The position numbers and the translations under genes were made by a program. A DNA stretch of 64,000 nucleotides from Mesostigma viride (Eukaryota > Streptophyta > Mesostigmatophyceae > Mesostigmatales > Mesostigmataceae). A model generated the notes under the pieces. That model was not told where the DNA came from. It searched no databases and saw only the letters and a list, made by a program, of their open reading frames with translations. Below are positions 10,434 to 21,044 of this stretch, in pieces; the first letter of the stretch is position 1; each line of letters opens with the position of its first letter. The DNA is taken from positions 6,228,689 to 6,292,688 of the forward strand of contig RPFO01000165.1 of assembly GCA_009746045.1 (NCBI GenBank), read 5' to 3'.

Positions 10434-13400
10434 TCAATCCCATGCCTCCTCGTCATCATCATCATCACTACTGTCACTAGAAGCATCATGGAGCTCATCC
10501 AGCCCCGTTGCCACGTCACCCCCCGCGTCATCCGGAAAAAACTTTGCGCGGCCAAAGGCATGAGTTGCATGCGGGCACCCACAGATGAACTTGTAAACTT
10601 CCTCTAATGTGGTGTATGTGTACCCCTTGCCGTCAGACCACACCGTCTCGATTTTTACAGCCCCGTCACTTTCCTCTACTTCTACGACCCACCCGTGAAA
10701 GCGGGCCTTGGCCGAACCCCACAAGGCGCACAGCCTTCTCCCTTTTAGCCCTTGCAGCCCGTGCTCAGCAAAGTATGCCGCACATGCAGCTTTTGACGTT
10801 GCTGCGGCAGCTGGCTGCGTTTTGAAACCGACAAAGTGCACTTGTGGATGGTCATCTAAGGCTTGGAGGGTTGCACGAGATAGCTTACGTGCGGATGTCA
10901 GCGACGGGATGTGCACAGCCTGCCCTGACGCGCCCACTGTCCAGTGTTGAACAATGATTTCCGATGCCGACACCGTCAGGCCCGGCCCACCGCCTGCGAG
11001 CGCCAGCTTGCTAAACTGGCCTTCCCATGAAGGTGAGTAAAACACGGAAACAGTGAGAGTCCCGCATGAACGAATTGCAGATGCATCCGTAACTTTCACC
11101 AAGAGCTCCTCTGGCCACGGCATGCCCTCCCCGCACGTCACCGCAGGTCTCTTGATAATTAGGAAGTCTCCGCGGGAGATGATGCCGGGATTGACAGTAA
11201 AAACACGATCCGCAGTCGCAATGGTCTGTGCAGCACCGCTAGCATCTGCAACAGAAGTCGAGGCACCTGCAGGCGCGGCAAGCGTGGCAGGTGCGGCAGG
11301 CGGTTGCTCAGCTGCGCGTCGTGCCCGCTGAACGGCAGCTTGCACCTGGTGGCGGCGGTCGCCTGCATGGCTGACGATTGGGTGCAGCGGCGCTTCCAAA
11401 GCACGGGTAGCCCGCATCACCGCCTGATCGCCTGCACTGTGGAGGCAAAAAGGGAGGGCTTGTCCTTTTGCTGCTCCCTGCACTCCGTCAGCTTCTGGAT
11501 CATGACGTCAAACACCGATGCATCTTCCACTTCCACTTGCTCCGGCTCAGCAGGGAAGCCGCGGATCTCCTCGTTGAGCTCTGCTTGCTTTGCCGCCGTC
11601 ATGATCTCTGGAAACTGTCGGCTGATTTTCTTGCAATGGGAGCGGATTGCGCGAGCGCCATCCCAATCGGCGAACGCCGCAAGACCTGGGCTGCCCTTGG
11701 GCGCCTTGGTCGCCTCCATGACTAGCGCGCCGCGGAGCTCCTTGCCATCACTCACGCGCTTGAATTGGACGCTAACCATGTCGCACGGCTCCTCATTTGG
11801 TCCGAGAGGCCTCCAGCAATTGGCGGGCACATCTACCAATGCCTCTGCCGTGGCAAGACGGTAGCGCAAAAAGCAGTCGTCACCAACGTCCACTAGCGCA
11901 CGTTCATCACGGTGGCCGAATAGCTCGATATCAAATATCTTGCTGACCAGCCGCTGCTCCACGACAGGTTGGTTGGTTGACGCGTCCATGACAACATCAG
12001 CAGACTTGACCCAACGCCCAAGGTCTGGGTCCATGCAGCCACGAAGCCATGTGGTGAAGTCCAGCGCTGCGTTGATGCGCTGCAAGCAACACACACAAAA
12101 CAAATAGTGGCATTAAGAGGCGAGTACGCGCGGTGGTTACAATTTAACTTTTGCATATTACAATTAAGCCCGACCTACCAACACACTCATAATGCAATCA
12201 TGTACCATGCAAATTATTATAAAGAAAACCAACCTTGGCAGATGGCGGCAGTGGGTTTATTGTCGCCATGCTCCCGGAAGGGCCTTCCTCGTAGAAATGT
12301 GCAAAGGCACGCGTCAGGCCCTGCAACACGTCTTGAAACGTCATCATAAGCACCGGTGGAAGATCTGACACCCGGTTCTTCATCCCATTGTACCACCGAA
12401 TGAACCAACCGAATCTCTGATCAGCATCATTATGCGTGTGCCCTGGGGGCAGGCGGCACACCCTGATGCGAGAGAAAAGACGGCGGACGATGAGAACCGC
12501 TAGGAAGCCCAATAGCTCGTGATTCATGTTGTCCCCACCCCCATCCAGTTGAAGGACGAGGGTGGGGGCAAGGCCAAACTCGCGGATCTCAGGATTGTGG
12601 GACCTTTCCCATGGTCGCTCAACCACCACTTCCAACAATTGGTGTGTGAGCACCGTCGCAGTGACACGCCCTGAGTTACCAGAAACCTCAGAATTAGCTA
12701 CCCAAGGCATAATCACCCAAAAATACGACCTAACTCCGTGCAAAATCGAGCAAACGAGCTGGTAGGGTATATGTAGCTTGCGGCTGGCAAGCCAATCTTT
12801 TGAGGCGCTGCCCCTGGTTGGAACTGCTGTTTTCATCTTTGCCAAACCATCCATGACTATGGAAACAAAATACCCCTTGGCGCCCTCAAACCTTCGTTGC
12901 AGGTAAGCCATCCGTTCCCCATTAAAGAAGTCGGTGTGATCAGCTAATTTCTCTTTGCAGGCCTCCCACATGGCCCGGTTGGTGGTCCGGTATCTCAAAA
13001 TGGCATCCTTTAACTTCCGGCAGCGGGAGCACTCACCCATAATTTTTGTGCGATAACGCTCAATCCGGACACCCATGTTTACTCTCACTGCTTCAAATAT
13101 TGTCCTGAAAAGCGAAATGCTAACTACAGGGGCTCCATAATCTTGCTGCTCCATGGTGTACTCCGAGTATAAAGTCTTCTTGCACGGTTGCTCAATGATG
13201 CTGACGCCGTCCCGGGGATCTTTCTCAATTGCTGGGTTTAGCCAACGCCGAATCCACAGCTCACAAAGCGCCTTGGCCTCCCCAATCTTGGCAGACATTG
13301 ACCGGACTCCCCTAACGCGCCGTCCAGCAGTGCTACCCAAGCCAGACTCCAAATCAAGATCGCCAGGCGAAGGGGGAGGGCGGGTAGTTTCCTTCACAGC

Positions 13401-13955
13401 CGAGTGCCAAACATTCTCGTTGATATACAGAGCACGGCGGAAAGCAGCTTCACACATGCGATGCCGAAAAGGGGCTGTAGACTCTGGCCGATGCCTGTCA
13501 GCCGGGTAAGTAACGTAGCCATCCACTGCGAACAGGAAGTCATCGTCTCGACTGCGTTTGTGACGCAAGCTCCCCGGGATTTCAGTTTCTCGCTGGCCGG
13601 CCTGAAAAAGCTGGTTCTTTATAAACTCTTTCCGATCCGCAGGCTTCTTAGACCACATGTCGGTCCTCATCGTCCTGAGCTCCTCGAAATGCACGCTTCT
13701 CAAACAATGGCGGCCACAACCACAGTCCCAGTCCCTGCAAAGTGCCGCAGCCAAGGACGAATCCTGGGTGCATTTCGCCAACACGGCGGCTGCAGATAAC
13801 CGGACCCCGCGCCTCGCCATCATATTGAACACGACGACGCCCAGGAGTAATAGCAAGAAGAACATTCCCAAAACCTGCCAACCCAGCGCCCCCGCACTGG
13901 GCTCCATGAAAACGCCGGGTCTCGCCATGGCTATGTCAACTGGGCAATGTTGCAA
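10434..13955 (-). CDS. Transposon protein with GHTHNDAD signature, putative transposase, spliced
   Basis: Exon 1 runs 13955-12234 (574 codons); a 154-nt intron with GT/AG ends (12233-12080) is followed in phase by exon 2 from 12079. Exon 1 has a Cys/His cluster near its N-terminus (CRDWDCGCGRHC), then LVLQLDGGGDNMNHEL and PPGHTHNDADQRFGWF near its C-terminus. A GHTHxDxDxxF signature after a DGGGDN strand recalls the transposase-like family known in databases as DUF7869; this is from memory. Exon 2 reads to a stop at 11417, and a colinear frame 11483-10434 (349 residues, acidic C-terminal tail) follows after an apparent 1-base shift near 11440. The first ATG is followed by a hydrophobic run, so the true start may be further in. 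It sits divergently to the gene at 14544, across a large hairpin. Confidence 0.6.
12080..12233 (-). other. Intron of the putative transposase gene
   Basis: Read on the minus strand it starts GTTGGT after AAG and ends TTGCAG before CGCATC; removing it keeps the frame. It is AT-rich relative to both exons. Confidence 0.7.
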
Positions 13956-14156
13956 ACATCATTTGTCCCCCCCCCTCCCCATCTATTTCTACGTTGGCAG
14001 ATGGCAAACGTAGATCCCCACGCCATGTGTGGGGGGGAATAAAACATGGCAGACCGGGATGTCACGCCAGCCCGGTCTGCCCGAGTTGTTTAGCCCATGT
14101 TACCTCATTTGGCAGCGATCACCATCGCTGCCGCTCTCGTGAATTCGGGGTGAAAG

Positions 14157-14465
14157 CGCACGGTGTCACGGTGTCTCAACATGTTTGTAGTTTTTGTAGT
14201 TGGTGTCTCGGTGTCTCAGAAACTCGTGGTCCGCATTGAGTGGGTGTCACGGTGTCACGACATCTGATTGGCCCGGTTCAGATTCGTTTTTTTTTAATTT
14301 TTTTTTAATTCGTTTTTTTTTTTTTTTTAATTTGGGGCGAATCTGAACCGGGCCAATCAGATGTCGTGACACCGTGACACCCACTCAATGCGGACCACGA
14401 GTTTCTGAGACACCGAGACACCAACTACAAACCAACTACAAACATGTTGAGACATCGGTGTCACA
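14157..14465. promoter_or_regulatory. Inverted repeat between the divergent transposon genes
   Basis: About 128 bp at 14160-14287 is repeated in inverted orientation at about 14338-14463, around a T/A homopolymer core. The arms contain CGGTGTCACGGTGTC and GGTGTCTCGGTGTCTC, the same motif as the subterminal arrays. The divergent start codons lie at 13955 and 14544, so this is the shared upstream region; joint promoter and transposase-binding function is inference. Confidence 0.65.
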
Positions 14466-14543
14466 AGGTGTGCAGCAGGTATTTCCTTTCAATCCCCGAG
14501 GAAATTATCCATTCATCGGCCATTCTGGTCAGGATAGCTATTA

Positions 14544-16701
14544 ATGGCTAGCGGCGAGCAGCAGCAGCCGGCGGCAGGTATTGGGAACAATGGCGTGGAT
14601 GCCGAAAATGCGGAGCATGACGATGGAACGGGCGTAGCACGGCCAACGGGGGAGGAGACTGAGAGCGCAGTTGATGCGGGGACACCCGTAGGTGATGAAG
14701 GGCGGGGGAATAAGAAATCGCTCGTGTACGTCAAGGGTGCTGTCAATGAAGTTAATAGACACGCTAGAACGGATGCCTCTGATGATTCTGAAGATGGTGA
14801 AAACGACCGAACAGGCAAGACGGCCTCTCAAGGGAAATCACAGGTAAATTACGACAGGGGGGGGGGTCGGCGTTTGCTGCCAGGGTTTGTGATAAAGGAG
14901 CACAGCAATATCGCTCCCTTTCTACGAGTGCTGTCAGGGCTAGCTTTCAGTCACACATGAGCGCAGGCTTGCTTGGTTCTGACAGTTAGTGCCGGCAGCA
15001 TGCCGAACCCTTTTTTTGTTCGTGGGCGGCTCAAAACAAGGACAATATTTGCCGATGTGCTTTCATGATTAGCCATGCTACCCCCGATATTTATATGCAT
15101 GCTTCTATCTCATTGTGAGTATTACAATTCGATATTTCTATGCTTCTCAGGGGCACGTCTAGCATTTTATAATGTGACATTGCTTGAATGATTGCCGTTC
15201 TTAATTGCAACAGGCACACACCTATCGAGGGCCGCAGACGTGCCTGGTGAAATACCTAGGATTTCTGGGGGTGCACCTGAAGGCAGCCGGCCCCTCGAGC
15301 GTGACCGTGAAGGGTGGCACTTCCTCCAAGCCAGCTGTTCTTCGGATGCTGGACCTGGGCAAAGGCCTTCCGAGCACTACCAAGCTCGTCAATGGGGAGC
15401 AGTTAATGACCACCCCAGAGGTCAACATCACACCGGCTCAGGATTTCCACAAGCTGCTTGTTAGCAGGTTTTCCGAGTTAAACAGCAAGGCTGACTGGCC
15501 TCAGTTGCACGTTTCGTGCAAAGCGGCCAGCGGTGGTAGCACAAAGAATCTGACGACATTCTCCGTCGGTGACATCTGCACGCATGCAGAGGAGGCCATC
15601 ATCATGCGTGACCTACACGCCAATGCCACGGGCCAAACCACTGTGCGGCTTCTCATCGTAGGACTCGCTTGTGTGAGGGGACCGAGCGACAGTCGTGATC
15701 ACTCAAATTGGATGGCGATGGTGCGTCCCATTTACAGCGATGAGGATGGAGTATGGAAGGTTCCCTCGTTCGCATCCGGTGAAATCCGGGTGGCGTGGTG
15801 CCGACCATTCCAGTTAATGGTTGACTCTATCGCCACCGCCGACTTGCACGACACATCAAGTGCTACCTTGGCGGATGCAGTGGCGGACATCACGTCAGCG
15901 TTTACCCGCCCGGAGTCGCGCACCAAGGCGCTATTAAGAACGACTGCCAAGGGCGGACCGCGCTATCACGTAAGTAAATTATAAATATCTTGCATTGTTG
16001 GTATTCCCCTATGCTAGACTGACATGTCTTTTGTGCAACCCATACGCATTGGCACGTATAGAATTAAAATTAGTATGATCTACATCGTACTAGAAGATTA
16101 CCCGTTACTTGTATTTATAAGAAAAACATAATTTATTATTTTCATTAACCTTGGGTGAATTGTGGATGTCAACCTTTGTTCATGCATGCATGTGCGCAAT
16201 TTCAGGTGCTCGCTGTGCTCCCGCCTGCTGCACCCAACGAGGACGGTGAAGATGAAAGCGAGGGCGAGGATGATGTCTGCTATGACTTGGAGGGAGAGGA
16301 GGAGGAGGAGCATGACATTGGAGGAGGGGCGGGCGAAGATGGCAGCGAGCCGGAACACGTGTCACCCGTCAAGAAGGACAAGAAGCAAGTCTCGCAGCGG
16401 CAACTGGGGGCGAGCGATCGGAGCATGCGCCCGCGCCAAATTGCATATCCAGGCGGGAAGTCATTGTCATCTGGGGGGACAAAGGCAGCAATATCCGAGA
16501 ATGTGGTGCCAACTGCCCCCCCGGCAGAGTGGCTGGAGCCGTTGAATCAAGCGATGCAGGCAACGCAGGCGGCCCTCACGGACCTTCAAGCATGGGTGGG
16601 GTTCCTACCCAAGCAAGGCCGGAAAAAGGCGCCGCCCAATCTGCCAGCGCAAATCAGCGAGCTGAGCGCGAAAATTTCAAAGTGCCAGACGTCATTGGCA
16701 G
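14544..16701 (+). pseudogene. Second transposon gene, 5' part, spliced and interrupted
   Basis: Three exons join in phase 0: 14544-14843 (100 codons, donor GTAAAT), 15214-15969 (252 codons, acceptor AACAG, donor GTAAGT) and 16206-16701 (acceptor TTCAG). The protein has an acidic, low-complexity N-terminus, a folded middle (LKAAGPSSVTVKGGTSSKPA, then HSNWMAMVRPIY), an acidic Glu-rich run and an amphipathic helix (LPAQISELSAKISKCQTSLA). I do not recognise the family. The frame is cut at 16701 by a MITE-like repeat and the virus; the 8 bases ATTGGCAG at 16694-16701 are repeated at 40380-40387, and the same reading frame resumes there. Confidence 0.65.
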
Positions 16702-16890
16702 CACAGTTTGCCGGATCGTTAGCCTGTCCTTTTAGCTAGCCGCGCCCGATTGCAGCTGTGGCATGCCTTTGGCATGAAGGAGACTGGGGGTCTCTGCCCT
16801 TTCTCCTGTAGTGCACACACAGGGATTAAAAGCACTTCGGTGCTCCGTGACTCCCCAACGGGAGCACGAGTTTAATTAATTAATTAATTA
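16702..16890 (+). mobile_element. MITE-like repeat hosting the virus
   Basis: From CACAGTTTGCCGGATC to TTAATTAATTAATTA this matches an inverted copy at about 43000-43209 and a partial copy near 44030-44096. Characteristic parts are GCAGCTGTGGCATGCC, GGATTAAAAGCACTTCGG and TGCTCCGTGACTCCCC. It is flanked by the 8-bp duplication ATTGGCAG (16694-16701, 40380-40387) once the virus is removed. No terminal inverted repeat is evident, so the class is open. Confidence 0.7.
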
Positions 16891-17582
16891 AGTAGCTTCC
16901 ATCATCATTCCGTCATCATTCCGTCATCGCGACTAGGAGAAGTGCACCACCCTTATGCTGGCATCTGCCACCCCTATAGTGACCCTATAGTGACCGCGGC
17001 CTAGGATGGGGTCTCACCCTAAGCCCTAAACCCTAAAACCCTAAACCACCTGCAAAAACAGAAGTGCCCCCCTGCCACCACTGCTCACCAGATTGTGACA
17101 TTTAGGCTGGCATCTGTCACCACCCCGGCAGTTGTGATGGTGTGTTTGGGGTGTGACAAGGATGGCGAAAAATTGCACGTACTTACTCTTATATAAAGAA
17201 CGCCCAATTTTTTGCCACCCTGCCACCCCTTGGCGCGGGTCATAGGAGGTGTTTGTCAAGGTGTGAGAGTGATGGCGAAAAATTGCACGTACTTACTCTT
17301 ATATAAAGAACGCCCAATTTTTCGCCACCCTGCCACCCCTTGGCGCGGGTCATAGGAGGTGTTTGTCAAGGTGTGAGAGTGATGGCGAAAAATTGCACGT
17401 ACTTACTCTTAAGAAAAGAACGCCCAATTTTTCGCCACCTCCCCCCACTGGCCGGCGCTGAGGTGGCGTGGGTTGTTGGATGTGGCGAAAAATTGCACGT
17501 ACTTACTCTTAAGAAAAGACCGCCCAATTTTTCGCCATGGCCTCGCAGGGTGAGGGAGCCGGCGAGTGCCGCGCGGCGGGGT
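16878..17582 (+). repeat. PLV terminal inverted repeat, left
   Basis: Nearly identical, base for base, to the reverse complement of 39678-40382, diverging just after GCGCGGCGGGGT. It contains tandem ATCATTCCGTC units, a double CCCTATAGTGAC unit, a CCCTAAA tract (17017-17047) and four 54-bp hairpin repeats. The short open frames inside it occur in both copies and are not convincing genes. Confidence 0.95.
17163..17537. repeat. Four hairpin iterons in the left TIR
   Basis: Units start at 17163, 17273, 17383 and 17483. Each opens with TGGCGAAAAATTG and closes with its complement CAATTTTTCGCCA, giving a 13-bp stem around a loop containing CACGTACTTACTCTTA. One loop base block alternates between TATATAAAGAAC and AAGAAAAGAAC. 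The first closing arm has one mismatch. They could be replication-initiator or terminal recognition sites. Confidence 0.85.
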
Positions 17583-19578
17583 GTGCAGAGTGTTAGGGTT
17601 TATTAATCTGAAAACTCAGACGACCTATGCAAGAATCCCATACGACCTGCGTCGATGCATGAGAGGTTTACTCTACTTTTTTAAACCCGCAGTTAGAACT
17701 GCAATTCGAGACGAAATGAAAATTGTTTTCAGCATATATTGACGCGTTTTATACTGCATAAACGAATTCATTAACTCTTCAACCGTCTGGACTGGAACCA
17801 CCGAAACGGACTGAGTTTGGGTATCTTTGTGCGCCTGAGAGTAACTAGCCAAATAAGATTTTCTGGCCCACCCTTGGAACCAAGCATGCTTTTATATCAA
17901 ATAATGTTTGGGAAATTTGGTTGGTCACATATCTATGCCCCATGCATGCTATAAATAGCACCCCCCCCAGGGGGGTACGGTGCACATGGGGTTGGTGACA
18001 TATATAATGCATTATAGACCATTTACACAAATCAGGTGGCCCTGGCCTTTTAAAGGCAGTTTATTAGAATCACAGGCATGCCATCAATGCATTCACAGCA
18101 TGAAATGTCACAGAACTGCACATGCTAGCTAGCAAACAGCCCAAAATAGCTCAGACCGTTATAACGGTGCAAGCTATTTTGGGACGGTTGCTAGAACTGC
18201 CGTATAGGTTTCCTATCCCAAAGTGGCACAAAACAACAACTAGATGGCCACAAAAGCAATGCCAACACCATGTCCAGCATATAAGACACAAGCTCATGCT
18301 ATACAATAGGTGTAAGGCTCATATCAAGGCCTAAAGCGCGCGTACAAAGGGTGGCAAGGAGCTACATCACTAACACACCCAATGAACGACAAAACACCTC
18401 TATGTTCTTGGAAACAATGAATAAAACAATAGGAATAAGTTGGTATAATGCTCCCATGCAAACAGGTTATGGGTATCTCCACGATTTTCACATGCAATGG
18501 ATGCAAAACAAGAAGGTGGGCGTTGGCCAGCAAAACAAGAAGCCACGCCTAACACTGGTCAGAAAAGAACTTGTCTCGGGGTGCTTGACCAAGGAAAAGC
18601 ATTGGGTAATCAACGTTACCATATTAGTGACCGATAACAATCGTTACCTCGCTATTTCCGTTGCAGCATCAGCTAACGGTGACCAAACATGGTCCAAAAT
18701 CTGCTTGACCTGATGGTATTCCCCAACCATGACAAGCCGATGCGTAGAGGCAGCAAAACAACAAAAAGACAATCACAACCCCTCGGTAATAACTCTGATA
18801 TTAGCTTTAAACGATAATACAACTATATACGGCTAATAGAACACGCTTGGAGGCTAGAACGTACCAGGTCGGTACAGCAGATTACCTTTCTTGCGCGAGC
18901 CAGCACGCCAGAGTAATGGACGCAGCCTCGAGCCTTTACTGGCTGCCAATGCTAATAAATCTTGTTGGGAACAACGTACTAAATTGATCGATGCGCAGAT
19001 GTCTGGGAAAATTCGGCCTAGCAACATGCAGCACTCGCACCATCACTGCCTGGCCGCTAACGTCATTTGCTGCGCCGACCAGCACCCCGAGACCCATCTA
19101 CGTACCTCCAAACCTTCCATGGCTAGGGATATTCAATTTTTAGGATCTAAGAATCATGCCTACAAAATTTGAGTCCAATACGTCAAGCCATTCTCTCGTA
19201 CCAGTCAGTTCTTTGCACCGCCATAGCCATGCGCGTCAATATTTTTCCTGCACGTCGGTCCCGTTGGACCATGGTACCCCCCTAACTTTGCTCAAGCATA
19301 TCTCCCTGGCCAGGTGTCCAAAGTACGGTCTGAAGTGCTCTACGGAAAGCTGACGTCTAGATCTTTCGATCCCCCCAGGTTTGACCGTTAAATTATTATT
19401 GGCGCGGCGCCTGGTAGGCGCACAAACCCAGTCCGTTAGAGTGGTGGGACTTCAACTGGTACCACGAAAACGGCGCGAGAACGGTTTAAGAGTTAAAAAA
19501 TATATCACGTTCACATTCGTTATCAGCTCAACAAGAGCGAAATGGCAAGCTCGTTGCCGTCGTCAACAAGACGACACT
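17583..19578. other. PLV left-end region without confident genes
   Basis: AT-rich, with only short frames of biased composition. The clearest structure is a nested hairpin at 18140-18183. A region of this size without genes in a compact virus may have decayed or hold non-coding functions. Confidence 0.5.
18140..18183. other. Nested perfect hairpin
   Basis: CCCAAAATAGCT (18140-18151) pairs with AGCTATTTTGGG (18172-18183), and between them lies a second perfect palindrome ACCGTTATAACGGT (18155-18168). Confidence 0.75.
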
Positions 19579-20151
19579 CTACTCCTTGTCCTTGGAGTGT
19601 CCAGTCAGGCTCTTCACGTACGAGGCGGAGTTCTTCTTGTCGCCATGGCCGTGGGAGCTTGACGCTCCCTCGCGGCTCCTCTTCCTGCCATTGGAAGTGG
19701 CGGTCTTTGCGTCCTCGAAACCCTTCTTTACCTCCTCCCATGCCCTGTAGAGCGCAATGGGGGAAATGCCTGGCTGGCGCTTGGACTTGGAGAAGCCATT
19801 GAGGAAATCGTCAACCATCTTAACGCACCCGTCGGCTTGGTCGAGGCGAATCCACTCGCAGCGGTCCTCGACCTTCCTCGGCTTTGCCGCATTCTTCTCG
19901 TAGACCCACTCGACGCAAATTTTCGGCGTCTTGCGGTCGACATCGTCATATCCGGCGTCGTGAATCTTGAAGACCTCGCAGGTAGGTCCGGTGCCTCCAA
20001 CAGCACCTTCGTTTCCGGAAAGAAGGGAGACCTTGTGCGTCAGGTGTGCGAGCTGGTCAGATATCTTTGTCTGGCCGTCCTCGAGACCATCGAGGATTTT
20101 TCCAAGCGTGGCCAACGCCTTCTCGCAGGGCCCTGCGTTTCGGGAAGCCAT
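19579..20151 (-). CDS. PLV hypothetical protein, 190 residues
   Basis: The frame begins with ATG and encodes an N-terminal helix with heptad spacing (KILDGLEDGQTKISDQLAHL), a middle with alternating hydrophobic strands (CEVFKIHDAGYDDVD, ICVEWVYEKN), and a charged Lys/Ser-rich tail (NGRKRSREGASSSHGHGDKK). It lies on the same strand as the virion block, but 340 bp downstream of it. Not recognised. The tail could be nuclear-targeting or DNA-binding. Confidence 0.55.
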   Translation of the reverse strand: MASRNAGPCEKALATLGKILDGLEDGQTKISDQLAHLTHKVSLLSGNEGAVGGTGPTCEVFKIHDAGYDDVDRKTPKICVEWVYEKNAAKPRKVEDRCEWIRLDQADGCVKMVDDFLNGFSKSKRQPGISPIALYRAWEEVKKGFEDAKTATSNGRKRSREGASSSHGHGDKKNSASYVKSLTGHSKDKE

Positions 20152-20493
20152 GGCTACCGGCAGAGGGCTTGCAACGTGAGATGCGTGACTTGCACGTGAT
20201 TTTGCCTATTTGTGCACAATGTGCCAAGGTCCGTTACGTCTGCTGGCACGGCCTGGACAGGACGCGAAGGTGGCTGGACTTGTACAAGTGTCGAACTTGG
20301 CTAAATTTCGGAGCGATGCAAGTCTAAGGTGGCCTCTACCACGTGGCGAGTTCTGGGACGTGAATTTAGGTAAAAAGACTCGTAAGCGTGCGAGTAATCA
20401 ACTGGGTCACTTGTCAATCGCCTGAACGAAGATTCTAGAGTGTCCACGAGAGTGAATTTTCCGAAGCAACCACCCATATATGATGCGCAGAAA

Positions 20494-21006
20494 TTACTTG
20501 CCATGACATTTGCATTTATTAAAACCTCGCACCCTCTCAAATTGTAACACGCAGACGAAAGAATCGTATGCAGCGACGTTTTGATATTCCGTGTCTCCTA
20601 CGTCCCTATCTATGTGGGCCAACCTTATCTCCAGAATGCCCCCGTTCCTAAAGAGATGTGGATTCCTCAAATTGAAATATGCGTGATCATTGATCAAAGA
20701 ATAGTCGAAAGTGGTCGTTGTTGCTGTTGCTTTTTTGCATATTTCTGATCCCAACACAACCCCCTGGTCCAAATTGTGCTCACCACCCAAGAAACTAGGG
20801 GATACCAAGCCAATGAGCACGTGAGGGGGGTTGCTTTCGATTCCTGCAATGGACGCAAAGTGAAGCCCGCCTCTCCAATCCCCGTCAATGATGGGAGCAC
20901 TTGGATCTGGCTTAATTTTAAAACGAAATGCCGCATTGTCAACGTCACTGTCACTCGATGAAGCCTCGCTGTCAAGTACTATCTGGTAATAATTTGGATA
21001 GTCCAT
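20494..21006 (-). CDS. PLV hypothetical virion protein, 170 residues
   Basis: An intact frame at the end of the minus-strand block, 38 bp after the adhesin stop. The sequence is rich in beta-type alternation (FRFKIKPDPSAPIIDGDWRG, GGILEIRLAHIDRD, SFVCVLQFERVRGF), consistent with a small single beta-sandwich virion protein. No family is recognised. Its position next to the adhesin suggests a fibre-base or capsid decoration role, which is only inference. Confidence 0.65.
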   Translation of the reverse strand: MDYPNYYQIVLDSEASSSDSDVDNAAFRFKIKPDPSAPIIDGDWRGGLHFASIAGIESNPPHVLIGLVSPSFLGGEHNLDQGVVLGSEICKKATATTTTFDYSLINDHAYFNLRNPHLFRNGGILEIRLAHIDRDVGDTEYQNVAAYDSFVCVLQFERVRGFNKCKCHGK

Positions 21007-21044
21007 TGCTTACATGATATGGATAGATATTTAGTTATAGAGGC

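Noticed and set aside
16980-17000. T7-like promoter sequence (CACTATAGGG) in the TIRs
   Set aside because: Only the 3' ten bases match; the upstream AT-rich part of a T7 promoter is absent, and the motif is a tandem repeat of the virus TIR present in both arms, so neither vector contamination nor phage promoter is supported.
17041-17259. A 72-residue frame present in both TIRs
   Set aside because: It runs through the hairpin iterons and telomere-like tract with low-complexity peptide; duplication is explained by the TIR itself.
18351-18713. A 120-residue plus-strand frame at the viral left end
   Set aside because: It lacks a convincing start and has no motif; the surrounding DNA is gene-poor.
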